The position numbers and the translations under genes are program-made. The notes under the pieces were generated by a model, which was not told where the DNA came from, searched no databases, and saw nothing but the letters and a program-made list of their open reading frames with translations. From Bacteroidales bacterium (lineage in GTDB: Bacteria; Bacteroidota; Bacteroidia; Bacteroidales; UBA932), in NCBI GenBank assembly GCA_024398105.1, contig JAKSJP010000025.1, positions 1-37,993 of the forward strand: 37,993 bases of DNA. Direction: 5' to 3'. How positions within the stretch are numbered: the first letter of the stretch is position 1; each line of letters starts with the position of its first letter. Shown in pieces: positions 1 to 6,991 of the stretch.

Positions 1-197
1 TGATTCACTGGATGATACGCAATAATCAGGGCCTTTTTCAGTGCCCTCGACACGGGCAGGGGGAAGGGTCCGCCGGAGACAAGTTCCGCGACAGCGGGAC
101 GCAGGAAACGGTGGAAGGGGCCGGAGCGAACAGAGTGAGCGGAGTCCTATCAGAGGCAACTACCTGCTGATACGCGAAGACCCGTGCGGCATACGGG
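1..197. other. Structured intergenic stretch, possible ncRNA or 3' UTR
   Basis: No convincing gene is visible here. Two + strand frames stay open for about 55-60 codons, but neither gives a recognisable protein. The stretch folds readily: CACGGG near 51-56 can pair with CCCGTG at 181-186 and enclose about 135 nt. Inside lie TTCCGC/GCGGGA near 85-100, flanked by TCCGCC/GGTGGA, and a long hairpin TATCAG-AGG/CCT-CTGATA at about 149-171. A second option, CCCGT/ACGGG at 181-197, sits directly after the tcdA stop on the minus strand. I compared it by eye with RNase P, SRP, tmRNA and the cobalamin and c-di-GMP riboswitches and found no match. Strand and function are unknown. Confidence 0.3.
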
Positions 198-926
198 CTA
201 GCCTTTGTTGACGATGTCCTGAAGGACGAGACCGGAGATGGTCAGGCCGAAGATGCCGGTAATGTGCGCGGTCGTACCGTTTATGACGGCCTTATAGTCA
301 CATGTCTCGCCCTTGTCACCACCCTTGTTCGGCAGCACCTCGTCGTCGTAGACGCAAAGGAACTTATGGGCGGGGTAGGTACCGGCCTTCTTGAACTTCT
401 TCCGCAGAGCGGCACCGAGCGGACATCCACGCACATTCCAGAACTCGGCGACACGTATCTTCGTCGGGTCGATTTTGCACGCCGCACCCATGGACGAGAA
501 CAGCACGGCCTTGCTCTCGCAGGCCTTCAGCATAAGATGTGCCTTGTCCTTGAGACTGTCGATCGCATCGATAACATAGTCATATGAGTCGAGGTCGAAC
601 TGCCCCTCGGTCTCTGCTGTATAGATCTGATGGACTGCTTCGATGTCGGCCTCAGGGTTGATCTCCAGGAGCCTTTCGCGGAGGACATCCACCTTGACAC
701 GGCCAACGGTCTTTGTCGTTGCCATGAGCTGGCGGTTCACATTCGTTACATTGACCGTATCCATGTCTACCATGGTAAGGTGCCCGATTCCGGAACGGAT
801 AAGACCTTCGGCGCACCAGCTTCCGACACCGCCCACGCCGAAGATGATGACCCTGACAGAGGCCAGCTTCGCCATCATCTCTTCGCCAAGAAGACGCTCG
901 GTCCTATCGAATATCTCTGCTGCCAT
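198..926 (-). CDS. tcdA: tRNA threonylcarbamoyladenosine dehydratase TcdA (ThiF/E1-like)
   Basis: This is probably the ATP-dependent enzyme that cyclises t6A37 of ANN-decoding tRNAs to ct6A. It is a cytosolic E1-like ThiF/MoeB-fold protein of 242 residues, close to the usual TcdA length. The N-terminus DRTERLLGEE is typical of the family. The nucleotide-binding loop GVGGVGS lies at residues 30-36, followed by the VDMDTVNVTNVNRQ stretch that binds ATP in E1 enzymes. The C-terminal part carries GCPLGAALRKKFKK and GETCDYKAVINGT. The frame could open two codons earlier at a GTG (932), but ATG at 926 is preferred. Its start overlaps the 3' end of lnt by 23 bases, so the two are probably co-transcribed and translationally coupled. 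Other ThiF-fold E1 proteins are a less likely assignment because no ThiS/MoaD partner gene is adjacent. Confidence 0.9.
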   Translation of the reverse strand: MAAEIFDRTERLLGEEMMAKLASVRVIIFGVGGVGSWCAEGLIRSGIGHLTMVDMDTVNVTNVNRQLMATTKTVGRVKVDVLRERLLEINPEADIEAVHQIYTAETEGQFDLDSYDYVIDAIDSLKDKAHLMLKACESKAVLFSSMGAACKIDPTKIRVAEFWNVRGCPLGAALRKKFKKAGTYPAHKFLCVYDDEVLPNKGGDKGETCDYKAVINGTTAHITGIFGLTISGLVLQDIVNKG

Positions 927-2553
927 CGCCACGTCTGATAAAGAGCCTTACACCCATCGCGACAGCGATAAGGGAAAAGAGCAACGAACATATCCTGCCG
1001 ACGATATCACCGTTCTCGGCAAAGAAAGTAATCTTGTCATTGAGGTTCATGGTACCCTGCATCACCGCTTTCTCCCACCATGGACCCTTCTCGATGATCC
1101 GGCCTCGCTGGTCGATGAAGGCAGAGATGCCGCTGTTACCGCAGCGGGCAATGTCCCTTCGCAGCTCGATGGCCCTGAGTGAGGAGTAGCTGAGGTGCTG
1201 ACGATAGCCCGGTGTGTCACCCCACCATGAGTCGTTGGTGATGACTGCAATCAGCCTTGCTCCTTTCCTGACGTAACCTGTACAGTACTCACCGTATATT
1301 GATTCGTAGCAGACTGCACATCCTACCGGGATGTCCACGCCGTCGGCCTTTACGTCGAGCAGGGATATCTCGTCTTGTCCGGTACATCTTCCCATTACAC
1401 CGCCGAGCATGTCGTCTATCTTGCAGAAGAATCCTGGATATGGGGTCATCTCCACTGCGACCACGAGCTTGCTCTTGTGGAATATCTGCTCCCTACGGGT
1501 TCCGTCGATGATGAGCGCTGAGTTGTGGGACTCTGTCCAGTAGTCATCTCCGGCGGACCTTGCCGTCTTGGACGGCCTGGTCGGAGACTGGATGAACTCG
1601 TATGAGGAAGCTCCGAATATCATGTTGACTCCATTGTAGGCGCTTAGAGCGTCGTCGAATCTCCTCCAGGTCCTGCTTGACGGGATATCGCCGACGACCA
1701 CGTCGTTGGTGAAGGTCTCCGGTGCGAGGACGAGCATAGGGGAGCGGTCGAGGGTGTCCCTTCCGGAAAGCAGCTGGTCCAGCTGACCGTTCAGTATGGC
1801 GTTCTGCTGGTTCTGTGAGAGCCTCTCGAACTTATGGTATGGGTCGATGTTCGGCTGCAGGATACCGACGGAGAGCGGCTCGTCAGACTCCTCGTATGAG
1901 TTCCAGATTCCAAGAGAGATTGCCATAGGAGCAAATATCGCCAGTACTGACAGAGCGATTGCAGCGACCTTGCCCTTGATGTTCCAGTTGAAGAAAGTAC
2001 CTTCTGAAAGAGAGCACATCAGGCCGAAGATGCAGAGGTTCGATACCCACACCCAGAGTGAACCTCCAAGGGTGCCGGTGAATTCATACCACTGGGCGAG
2101 GCTAAGGGTCCTGGCGAAACTGTTTCCGAGAACCAGCCATGGCCATGAGATCTGGGCCGTTGTAAGGTAGTACCTTTCCCATGCGATCCATGCTGCCGCA
2201 AGGAATATATATGGGACGGTGCCCTTGAAGACTTTCTTGCTGAGGCGGAAAAGTCCGAAGACGACCGACATCTGGAAGGCGTTCGCAAGAACTGCGAAGA
2301 TTCCGCCACCGACGGTGGCGTTGCATACCCAGAATGTGGTGAGGGCATTCCATATGACGAAGGCGCTGTAGTGCCACATCCATACTTTCTTCATCCCACA
2401 GTCTGTGGCTATCTTGTCCATGCAGAGCAGAGGTACGAATCCGAAAAGGGCTACCCAGCCGCAGTGGGGCACGAGGAATGGCACTGACATCATCAGTGCG
2501 AAAAGCAGCACGAGGACTGCCATGGTCTTTTTTTCTGTCTTGAACTGTTCCAT
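904..2553 (-). CDS. lnt: Apolipoprotein N-acyltransferase Lnt
   Basis: It transfers the third acyl chain onto the N-terminal cysteine of lipoproteins in the inner membrane, the last step of lipoprotein maturation. The protein has 549 residues from ATG 2553. An N-terminal half of hydrophobic segments (about residues 12-215) precedes a periplasmic nitrilase-fold domain. The nitrilase triad is visible: E279 in LVLAPETF, K360 in FHKSKLVV and C415 in VGCAVCYESIYGE, followed by a last membrane segment near the C-terminus. The frame is open further upstream to a TTG at 2568, but a TATCTTTG -7 box on this strand covers 2566-2573, so that TTG lies at or before the transcription start. ATG 2553 is therefore preferred, with a very short leader. 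The gene overlaps tcdA downstream. Confidence 0.93.
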   Translation of the reverse strand: MEQFKTEKKTMAVLVLLFALMMSVPFLVPHCGWVALFGFVPLLCMDKIATDCGMKKVWMWHYSAFVIWNALTTFWVCNATVGGGIFAVLANAFQMSVVFGLFRLSKKVFKGTVPYIFLAAAWIAWERYYLTTAQISWPWLVLGNSFARTLSLAQWYEFTGTLGGSLWVWVSNLCIFGLMCSLSEGTFFNWNIKGKVAAIALSVLAIFAPMAISLGIWNSYEESDEPLSVGILQPNIDPYHKFERLSQNQQNAILNGQLDQLLSGRDTLDRSPMLVLAPETFTNDVVVGDIPSSRTWRRFDDALSAYNGVNMIFGASSYEFIQSPTRPSKTARSAGDDYWTESHNSALIIDGTRREQIFHKSKLVVAVEMTPYPGFFCKIDDMLGGVMGRCTGQDEISLLDVKADGVDIPVGCAVCYESIYGEYCTGYVRKGARLIAVITNDSWWGDTPGYRQHLSYSSLRAIELRRDIARCGNSGISAFIDQRGRIIEKGPWWEKAVMQGTMNLNDKITFFAENGDIVGRICSLLFSLIAVAMGVRLFIRRGDGSRDIR

Positions 2554-2565
2554 CTTACGTCTCCA

Positions 2566-2573
2566 CAAAGATA
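2566..2573 (-). promoter_or_regulatory. -7 box of the lnt promoter (TATCTTTG)
   Basis: The minus strand reads TATCTTTG, an exact match to the Bacteroidota -7 consensus TAnnTTTG, ending 12 bases before the lnt ATG. No clear TTG -33 element is seen. It pairs as an inverted repeat with the plus-strand box at 2587-2594. Confidence 0.55.
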
Positions 2574-2586
2574 TGAATTAATTTGC

Positions 2587-2594
2587 TATCTTTG
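2587..2594 (+). promoter_or_regulatory. -7 box for the LysE-PASTA-rluD unit (TATCTTTG)
   Basis: TATCTTTG matches TAnnTTTG and lies 26 bases before the ATG at 2621. A -33 TTG is not evident at the usual 19-20 base spacing. The box is the mirror image of the lnt -7 box 13 bases away, so the two promoters diverge back to back. Confidence 0.55.
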
Positions 2595-2620
2595 TATTTT
2601 GTGATAATTGAAAGAAGACA

Positions 2621-3256
2621 ATGCTCCTCAATATAGTAAAAGCATTCCTGATCGGTATATGTGCGTCGGCTCCGCTGGGTCCGACCGCTATCTATATCCT
2701 CCAGGTCTCGCTGAGCAAGGGACATAAGCCTGGCTTCCTGACAGGTCTGGGAGCAACAACCATGGACACCATCTATGCGGTCATGGCGATCTTCGCGCTT
2801 GCCTTCGCCGAATCGTTCCTCGACAGCCATAAGGTGCTGATCATGATCCTCGGCGGCCTTGTAGTGGCTCTCGTAGGCGCTTCAGTGGTGTTCTCCAATC
2901 CTTTCCGCAAGCTTAAGCCTGGTGACAACCCTACGTATTCCATCAGGGACTACGCCCAGGCGGTTGCGTTGGCTCTTTCGAATCCTACAGCGATCGTGGT
3001 GATGTTCACCCTCTTCGCTTTCTTTGACGTGGATATCAGTGGCCAGGGCTTCAATGTGGCTCCGCTGATCTGTGCAGTCGCTGCCGGATCTGCCAGCTAC
3101 TGGTTCTGCTTCACAGGTTTTTTCGGATATATCAGACATAATTTCAAGCTGGCTACGCTGGTATGGGTGAACCGTATCGCGGGTGTGGTGGTGATGATAG
3201 TCGGTATCGCATTGCTGGCTGAAGGCTGCATCAAGCAGCTCATGAACAATTTATAA
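2621..3256 (+). CDS. LysE/RhtB-family amino-acid exporter-like membrane protein
   Basis: This 211-residue polytopic membrane protein resembles the LysE/RhtB/YggA superfamily, which exports amino acids or related small molecules by proton motive force. The N-terminus shows the family hallmark, a first helix ending in a short Pro/Gly turn (FLIGICASAPLGPTAIYIL, residues about 9-27), followed by the GFLTGLGATTMDTIYA stretch. Five or six hydrophobic segments are visible, at about 5-25, 38-60, 68-90, 107-130, 142-165 and 180-203. The ATG is preceded by GAAAGAAGA and a -7 box. PASTA and rluD genes follow 6 bases downstream in the same direction. The substrate cannot be read from sequence. Confidence 0.75.
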   Translation: MLLNIVKAFLIGICASAPLGPTAIYILQVSLSKGHKPGFLTGLGATTMDTIYAVMAIFALAFAESFLDSHKVLIMILGGLVVALVGASVVFSNPFRKLKPGDNPTYSIRDYAQAVALALSNPTAIVVMFTLFAFFDVDISGQGFNVAPLICAVAAGSASYWFCFTGFFGYIRHNFKLATLVWVNRIAGVVVMIVGIALLAEGCIKQLMNNL

Positions 3257-3262
3257 CAGATC

Positions 3263-4057
3263 ATGGAAGAGAAGAATAACAGATCAGAAGTTTCTTTCGT
3301 TGAGTGGGCAATCAAGAACGCAATCGCTATTGCAGCTCTTGTACTTGTCGTTGTGATCGGTGCAAGCATACTCCTCAAGGTGGGCACACACCACGGAAAG
3401 GTAATCATAGTGCCTGACCTTACCAATATGAAGGTCTCTGAGGCAAAGCATGTGGCTGCCTCTGATGAGCTTAAGATCGAGGTGACTGACTCAGTCTACA
3501 TCAGAAGAATGGGCAGAGGACTCGTGTATTCCCAGAATCCAAAGGCCGGATCGCAGGTGAAGAAGGGAAGGAGAATCCTTCTTACGATCAATTCCGTGAC
3601 CCCGAAGAAGGTGCAGATGCCTAATCTCGTGGGATATTCGATGAGACAGGCCAAGGCAGAGCTTCTCTCAAGAGGCCTCTCCCTCGGCAAGCTTGTCTAT
3701 GTCGACGACATTGCGACCAACAACGTCCTCAAGCAGACATATAAGAACCGTGACATCAAGGCTGGTACCATGGTCGACAGCGGTACCGAGATCGATCTCG
3801 TCGTCGGCCTCAACTCTGAGGACAACCAGACCTATATCCCTAAGCTTACAGGTCTCAAGTATATGAGAGCCGTTGACGTGGCACATGACAGCCAGCTCAA
3901 CGTGCGTAAGCTTGTGTTCGATGAGTCAGTGAAGAACTATGGCGATTCTCTCGACGCAGTCGTATACAAGCAGAATCCTGCGGCTTCTTCCGCACCTACC
4001 CTCATGGGATCTGAGGTTACCCTCTATCTTACAAATGACCCTGCAAAGCTGAACTAG
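3263..4057 (+). CDS. Membrane-anchored PASTA-domain protein (three PASTA repeats)
   Basis: The protein has 264 residues. A short cytosolic N-terminus is followed by one transmembrane helix (about 17-39) and an external region built of three PASTA repeats, roughly 47-113, 114-185 and 190-260. Each repeat opens with a V/IPxLTxM or MPNLVGYS-type motif and shows the conserved Ala in xxAxxxL. PASTA modules bind muropeptides or peptidoglycan in PknB-type kinases and PBP2x. Here there is no kinase or transpeptidase domain, so the role is probably cell-wall binding or scaffolding. This stand-alone form next to rluD recurs in Bacteroidota by my recollection. It sits 6 bases after the LysE-like gene and 5 bases before rluD, so it is in the same operon. 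Confidence 0.85.
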   Translation: MEEKNNRSEVSFVEWAIKNAIAIAALVLVVVIGASILLKVGTHHGKVIIVPDLTNMKVSEAKHVAASDELKIEVTDSVYIRRMGRGLVYSQNPKAGSQVKKGRRILLTINSVTPKKVQMPNLVGYSMRQAKAELLSRGLSLGKLVYVDDIATNNVLKQTYKNRDIKAGTMVDSGTEIDLVVGLNSEDNQTYIPKLTGLKYMRAVDVAHDSQLNVRKLVFDESVKNYGDSLDAVVYKQNPAASSAPTLMGSEVTLYLTNDPAKLN

Positions 4058-4062
4058 AATCA

Positions 4063-5124
4063 ATGGCAGATCTCGGGAACATGGATGCTCGTGAGGACGA
4101 GATCCTCGATGACGACGGAATGTTTGAGCATTTCAGGCTCAACGTCGACAGCGGTCAGACTCCTATGAGAGTCGACAAGTACATGGCTTGTCATCTCGAG
4201 GATACATCCAGGGCAAGGGTCCAGAACGCTATCAAGAACGGCTATGTGCGTGTCAATGACAAGGTTGCTAAGGCGAATGTGATCATCCGCCCCAACGATG
4301 TCATACGCTTCGTCATGCCGTATGAGCGACACGGCTTCGAGGTCCTTCCTGAGGACATCCCGCTTGACATAGTCTACGAAGACGATGATTTCCTGATCGT
4401 CAACAAGCCAGCCGGAATGGTCGTGCATCCTGGCCATGGTCACTTCGACGGAACTCTCATCAATGCTCTTTCGTACCATCTGGGCATAACCCAGGGCCCC
4501 GATGCCGAGGATGAGAGGATGGGTGTTCTGGTACATCGTATCGACATGGATACTTCAGGCCTACTCGTGGTGGCGAAGAACGATGCGTCCCAGCAGAACC
4601 TTGCAAAGCAGTTTTTCGTCCACTCGATCGAGCGAAAGTATGTGGCCGTCGTATGGGGCAACATACGTGAGGACGAAGGTACCATAGTCGGTAACATAGG
4701 CCGCGACCCTAACGACCGCCTGCGTTTCAAGGTATATCAGGAGGAGGACAAGGGAAAGCATGCCGTCACGCATTACAAGGTCCTTGAACGCTTCGGCTTC
4801 GTGACTGTCGTGGAATGCCGTCTGGAGACCGGACGAACCCATCAGATCCGCGTCCACATGTCATATATCGGACATCCTCTCTTCGGAGACGAACGATATG
4901 GAGGAACTGAGATACGCAAGGGAACAATCTACGCGAAATACAAGCAGTTCATCAAGAACTGCCTCGAGATATGTCCGAGACAGGCTCTCCATGCCAAGAC
5001 CCTCGGCTTCGACCATCCGTCGACCGGCAAGATCGTCAGGTTCGATTCGGAGCTCCCTGCAGACATGCAGGCGCTGATAGAGAAATGGCGCAAGTATTCC
5101 CAGAACATGCCGGAAGAATCATAG
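4063..5124 (+). CDS. rluD: 23S rRNA pseudouridine synthase, RluD/RluA family
   Basis: It isomerises specific uridines to pseudouridine; RluD acts on helix 69 of 23S rRNA. The protein has 353 residues. A 30-residue acidic N-terminal extension precedes an S4 RNA-binding domain (about 33-95: MRVDKYMACHLEDTSRARVQ) and the RluA catalytic domain. The signature HRIDMDTSGLLVVAK begins at residue 158, with D161 the catalytic aspartate. ETGRTHQIRVH and the LHAKTLGF element are also present. It is the last gene of the operon and ends three bases before a terminator. Close homologues RluA and RluC cannot be fully excluded, but the S4 domain and RluD-like length favour RluD. Confidence 0.9.
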   Translation: MADLGNMDAREDEILDDDGMFEHFRLNVDSGQTPMRVDKYMACHLEDTSRARVQNAIKNGYVRVNDKVAKANVIIRPNDVIRFVMPYERHGFEVLPEDIPLDIVYEDDDFLIVNKPAGMVVHPGHGHFDGTLINALSYHLGITQGPDAEDERMGVLVHRIDMDTSGLLVVAKNDASQQNLAKQFFVHSIERKYVAVVWGNIREDEGTIVGNIGRDPNDRLRFKVYQEEDKGKHAVTHYKVLERFGFVTVVECRLETGRTHQIRVHMSYIGHPLFGDERYGGTEIRKGTIYAKYKQFIKNCLEICPRQALHAKTLGFDHPSTGKIVRFDSELPADMQALIEKWRKYSQNMPEES

Positions 5125-5126
5125 AG

Positions 5127-5158
5127 AAAGGCCCCCTTACAGAGAGAGGGCCTTTTTT
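5127..5158. terminator. Intrinsic terminator between convergent rluD and lytTR genes
   Basis: AAAGGCCC (5127-5134) pairs with GGGCCTTT (5148-5155) and is followed by a T run on the plus strand, so it ends the rluD transcript. On the minus strand the right arm lies in the last codons of the response regulator gene, whose stop is at 5137-5139; the A run gives T residues there too, so it may act both ways. Confidence 0.8.
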
Positions 5159-5871
5159 CTGAGGTATTCGTTGAATGCGTCCTTGTAGGAGTCGGAGACA
5201 GGGATGATCGTCCTGCCTATCAGGATCTCCATTCCTGGCTGTATGGAATCGATCTTGTCCAGGGCTACTATGTAGGAGCGGTGGACCCGCATGAATGCTG
5301 ACGACGGCAGCATGTCCTCTATGCCTTTCATCGTTATATGCGTCACCAGAGGAGTCTTCGAGCTTGCTGTGTAGATGGTGACGTAGTCCTTCATTCCTAC
5401 GACGTAGAGTATGTCTGCGATCATTACTTTCTGCAGGACCTTGTCGGTCTTCACATATATCGAATCGTTGTCTTCTTTCTCGTTGGTGGCCGCAGAAGCC
5501 GCTTCCTTCAGGCTGAACCACTGCTGCGCCTTCTCGACTGCTTCCAGGAACTTCTGGTAGCGTATAGGCTTGAGGAGGTAGTCGAGTGCGTTGACCTCGA
5601 ATCCTTCAAGCGCGTACTGGGCAAAGGCCGTGGTGAAGATTATCCTGGTCTCCTTCGGGATCATCCTTGAAAGGTCAAGTCCGTTGAGATCGGGCATCTG
5701 GATGTCCAGGAACACCAGGTCCGGAGCGGCGTCCCGTATCTTGGAGAGCGCCATCACAGGGTCTGTGAAGGATTCGATCAGCTCTATTCCAGGGGTTCTT
5801 GTGACGAAGGTCTCTATCATCTTGACGGCCAGAGGCTCGTCGTCGACGATCATACATCTGAGATTTCTCAT
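5137..5871 (-). CDS. LytTR-family response regulator (LytR/AlgR type)
   Basis: A DNA-binding response regulator of 244 residues. The receiver domain covers residues 1-120: acidic pair D10/D11, phosphoacceptor D56 in LVFLDIQMP, T80/T81 and K101 in LLKP. A Glu/Asn/Asp-rich linker precedes a LytTR domain (about 137-240), recognisable from KVLQKVMIADILYVVGMKDYV and FMRVHRSYIV. LytTR domains bind pairs of short direct repeats spaced about two helical turns apart. The gene starts 2 bases after the histidine kinase stop, so kinase and regulator form a cognate pair. A direct repeat with 21-bp period at 9567-9598, upstream of the first gene of this operon, is the natural candidate target. The last codons lie in the terminator stem. 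Confidence 0.92.
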   Translation of the reverse strand: MRNLRCMIVDDEPLAVKMIETFVTRTPGIELIESFTDPVMALSKIRDAAPDLVFLDIQMPDLNGLDLSRMIPKETRIIFTTAFAQYALEGFEVNALDYLLKPIRYQKFLEAVEKAQQWFSLKEAASAATNEKEDNDSIYVKTDKVLQKVMIADILYVVGMKDYVTIYTASSKTPLVTHITMKGIEDMLPSSAFMRVHRSYIVALDKIDSIQPGMEILIGRTIIPVSDSYKDAFNEYLRKKALSL

Positions 5872-5873
5872 GT

Positions 5874-6956
5874 CTAGGCGAAGATGTTTCTGATTCTCAA
5901 TGTTGAACAGTAGCGGTCTTCCTGTGGACCGTAGTTGAACTCGTATCTTCCTGGGTAGATCAGTTCAAGGCGCTTATGCATGTTCTGGATGCCGATTCCG
6001 GAACCCGCCATGTCTGTCTTCTGCTTCTCGAACATGCTGTTGCTGCATTCGAAGACAAGGTCTGCTCCGTCTGCTCTCATCGATACGTCGAGGAAAGAAT
6101 CCATCCTGGAGTTCACTCCGTGCTTGAAGGCATTCTCGATGAGCGATATGAAAAGGAGCGGTGCGATCTGGGCGTTGCCGGAAGGTATGACCATGGTGAC
6201 ATTGACCGTGGCTTTCCCGTTGCATCTGAGCTTCATCAGGTCGATGTAGTCCTTCATGAACTCGACTTCGCCGCTCAGAGGGACCATGTCCTTGTCTGTC
6301 TCATAGAGAACGTATCTGAGAAGGTCTGATAGCTGGGCGATGCTTTCCTGTGCCTTGTCTCCGTCGATCACCGTAAGCGATGAGATGTTGTTCAGGGTGT
6401 TGAACAGGAAATGAGGGTTGAGCTGGTTCTTGAGCCATGAAAGCTCAGCCTCTGCGGCGTTTCTCTTCTGGACCTCGTACTGGTGGTTGATGTCGATCGA
6501 ACGGATGATATAGCTGAGTCCGACTGCAAGGCAGATCACACAGATGTTGAGAAGGACCCTGAGGAGACTCTGGTAGATGAACGCGATCTTGAAGTGTGAC
6601 AGGAAATCTGTGTCGGGCATCTCATGAGGGAACCCTCCCATAGGGGGAGGGGTGAAACTGAGGGCCTTGTTGATCGACCATGCTCTCCATGCTGCTATCA
6701 GCACGATGTTCACGATGTAGAACCACTTTCTCTTTCCCTTGACGAACAGGCACTTGGGACAGAGGAATATATAGTTCAGGAGGAACAGCCCGACCACAGG
6801 CCCGAACATCCTCAGCGATCTCGCTGCGTGTCCCATGAAATCTCCGCCGTAGCCCATCAGTATCGGGAGAAGTCCCGGTACAAAGATTATCCAGAGGACG
6901 AATAGGGTAAGGACGATGTTGATGAACAACTTAGTATTGTAGGTCTGTGGCTTCAT
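5874..6956 (-). CDS. LytS/YehU-type membrane sensor histidine kinase
   Basis: A sensor kinase of 360 residues. Four hydrophobic segments lie at about 9-33, 50-68, 78-95 and 124-151. A coiled linker (157-176) leads to the His_kinase (PF06580) domain: phosphoacceptor H182 in LNPHFLFNTLNN, N-box ENAFKHG at 274-280 and G-box GSGIGIQNM at 318-326. Between the third and fourth helices, about residues 98-120, is a probable external loop rich in Pro, Met and His (PPPMGGFPHEMPD) that could be the sensing face; a CPKC pair sits at 66-69. It lies 35 bases after the outer-membrane protein gene and 2 bases before the LytTR regulator, so all three form one operon. The signal is unknown. Confidence 0.9.
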   Translation of the reverse strand: MKPQTYNTKLFINIVLTLFVLWIIFVPGLLPILMGYGGDFMGHAARSLRMFGPVVGLFLLNYIFLCPKCLFVKGKRKWFYIVNIVLIAAWRAWSINKALSFTPPPMGGFPHEMPDTDFLSHFKIAFIYQSLLRVLLNICVICLAVGLSYIIRSIDINHQYEVQKRNAAEAELSWLKNQLNPHFLFNTLNNISSLTVIDGDKAQESIAQLSDLLRYVLYETDKDMVPLSGEVEFMKDYIDLMKLRCNGKATVNVTMVIPSGNAQIAPLLFISLIENAFKHGVNSRMDSFLDVSMRADGADLVFECSNSMFEKQKTDMAGSGIGIQNMHKRLELIYPGRYEFNYGPQEDRYCSTLRIRNIFA

Positions 6957-6991
6957 GGCTGCAAGTTAGTAATTATTTCAATAAGGTGTCA

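Noticed and set aside
3-170. Plus-strand frame of 55 codons as the 3' end of a gene
   Set aside because: The translation is rich in Gly, Arg and Gln with no family resemblance, and a competing frame is equally open; more likely non-coding, although the left edge prevents certainty.
1-197. RNase P RNA, SRP RNA, group II intron end or cobalamin riboswitch
   Set aside because: Conserved cores such as GAGGAAAGTCC for RNase P, the SRP tetraloop region, domain V or the B12 box could not be found on either strand.
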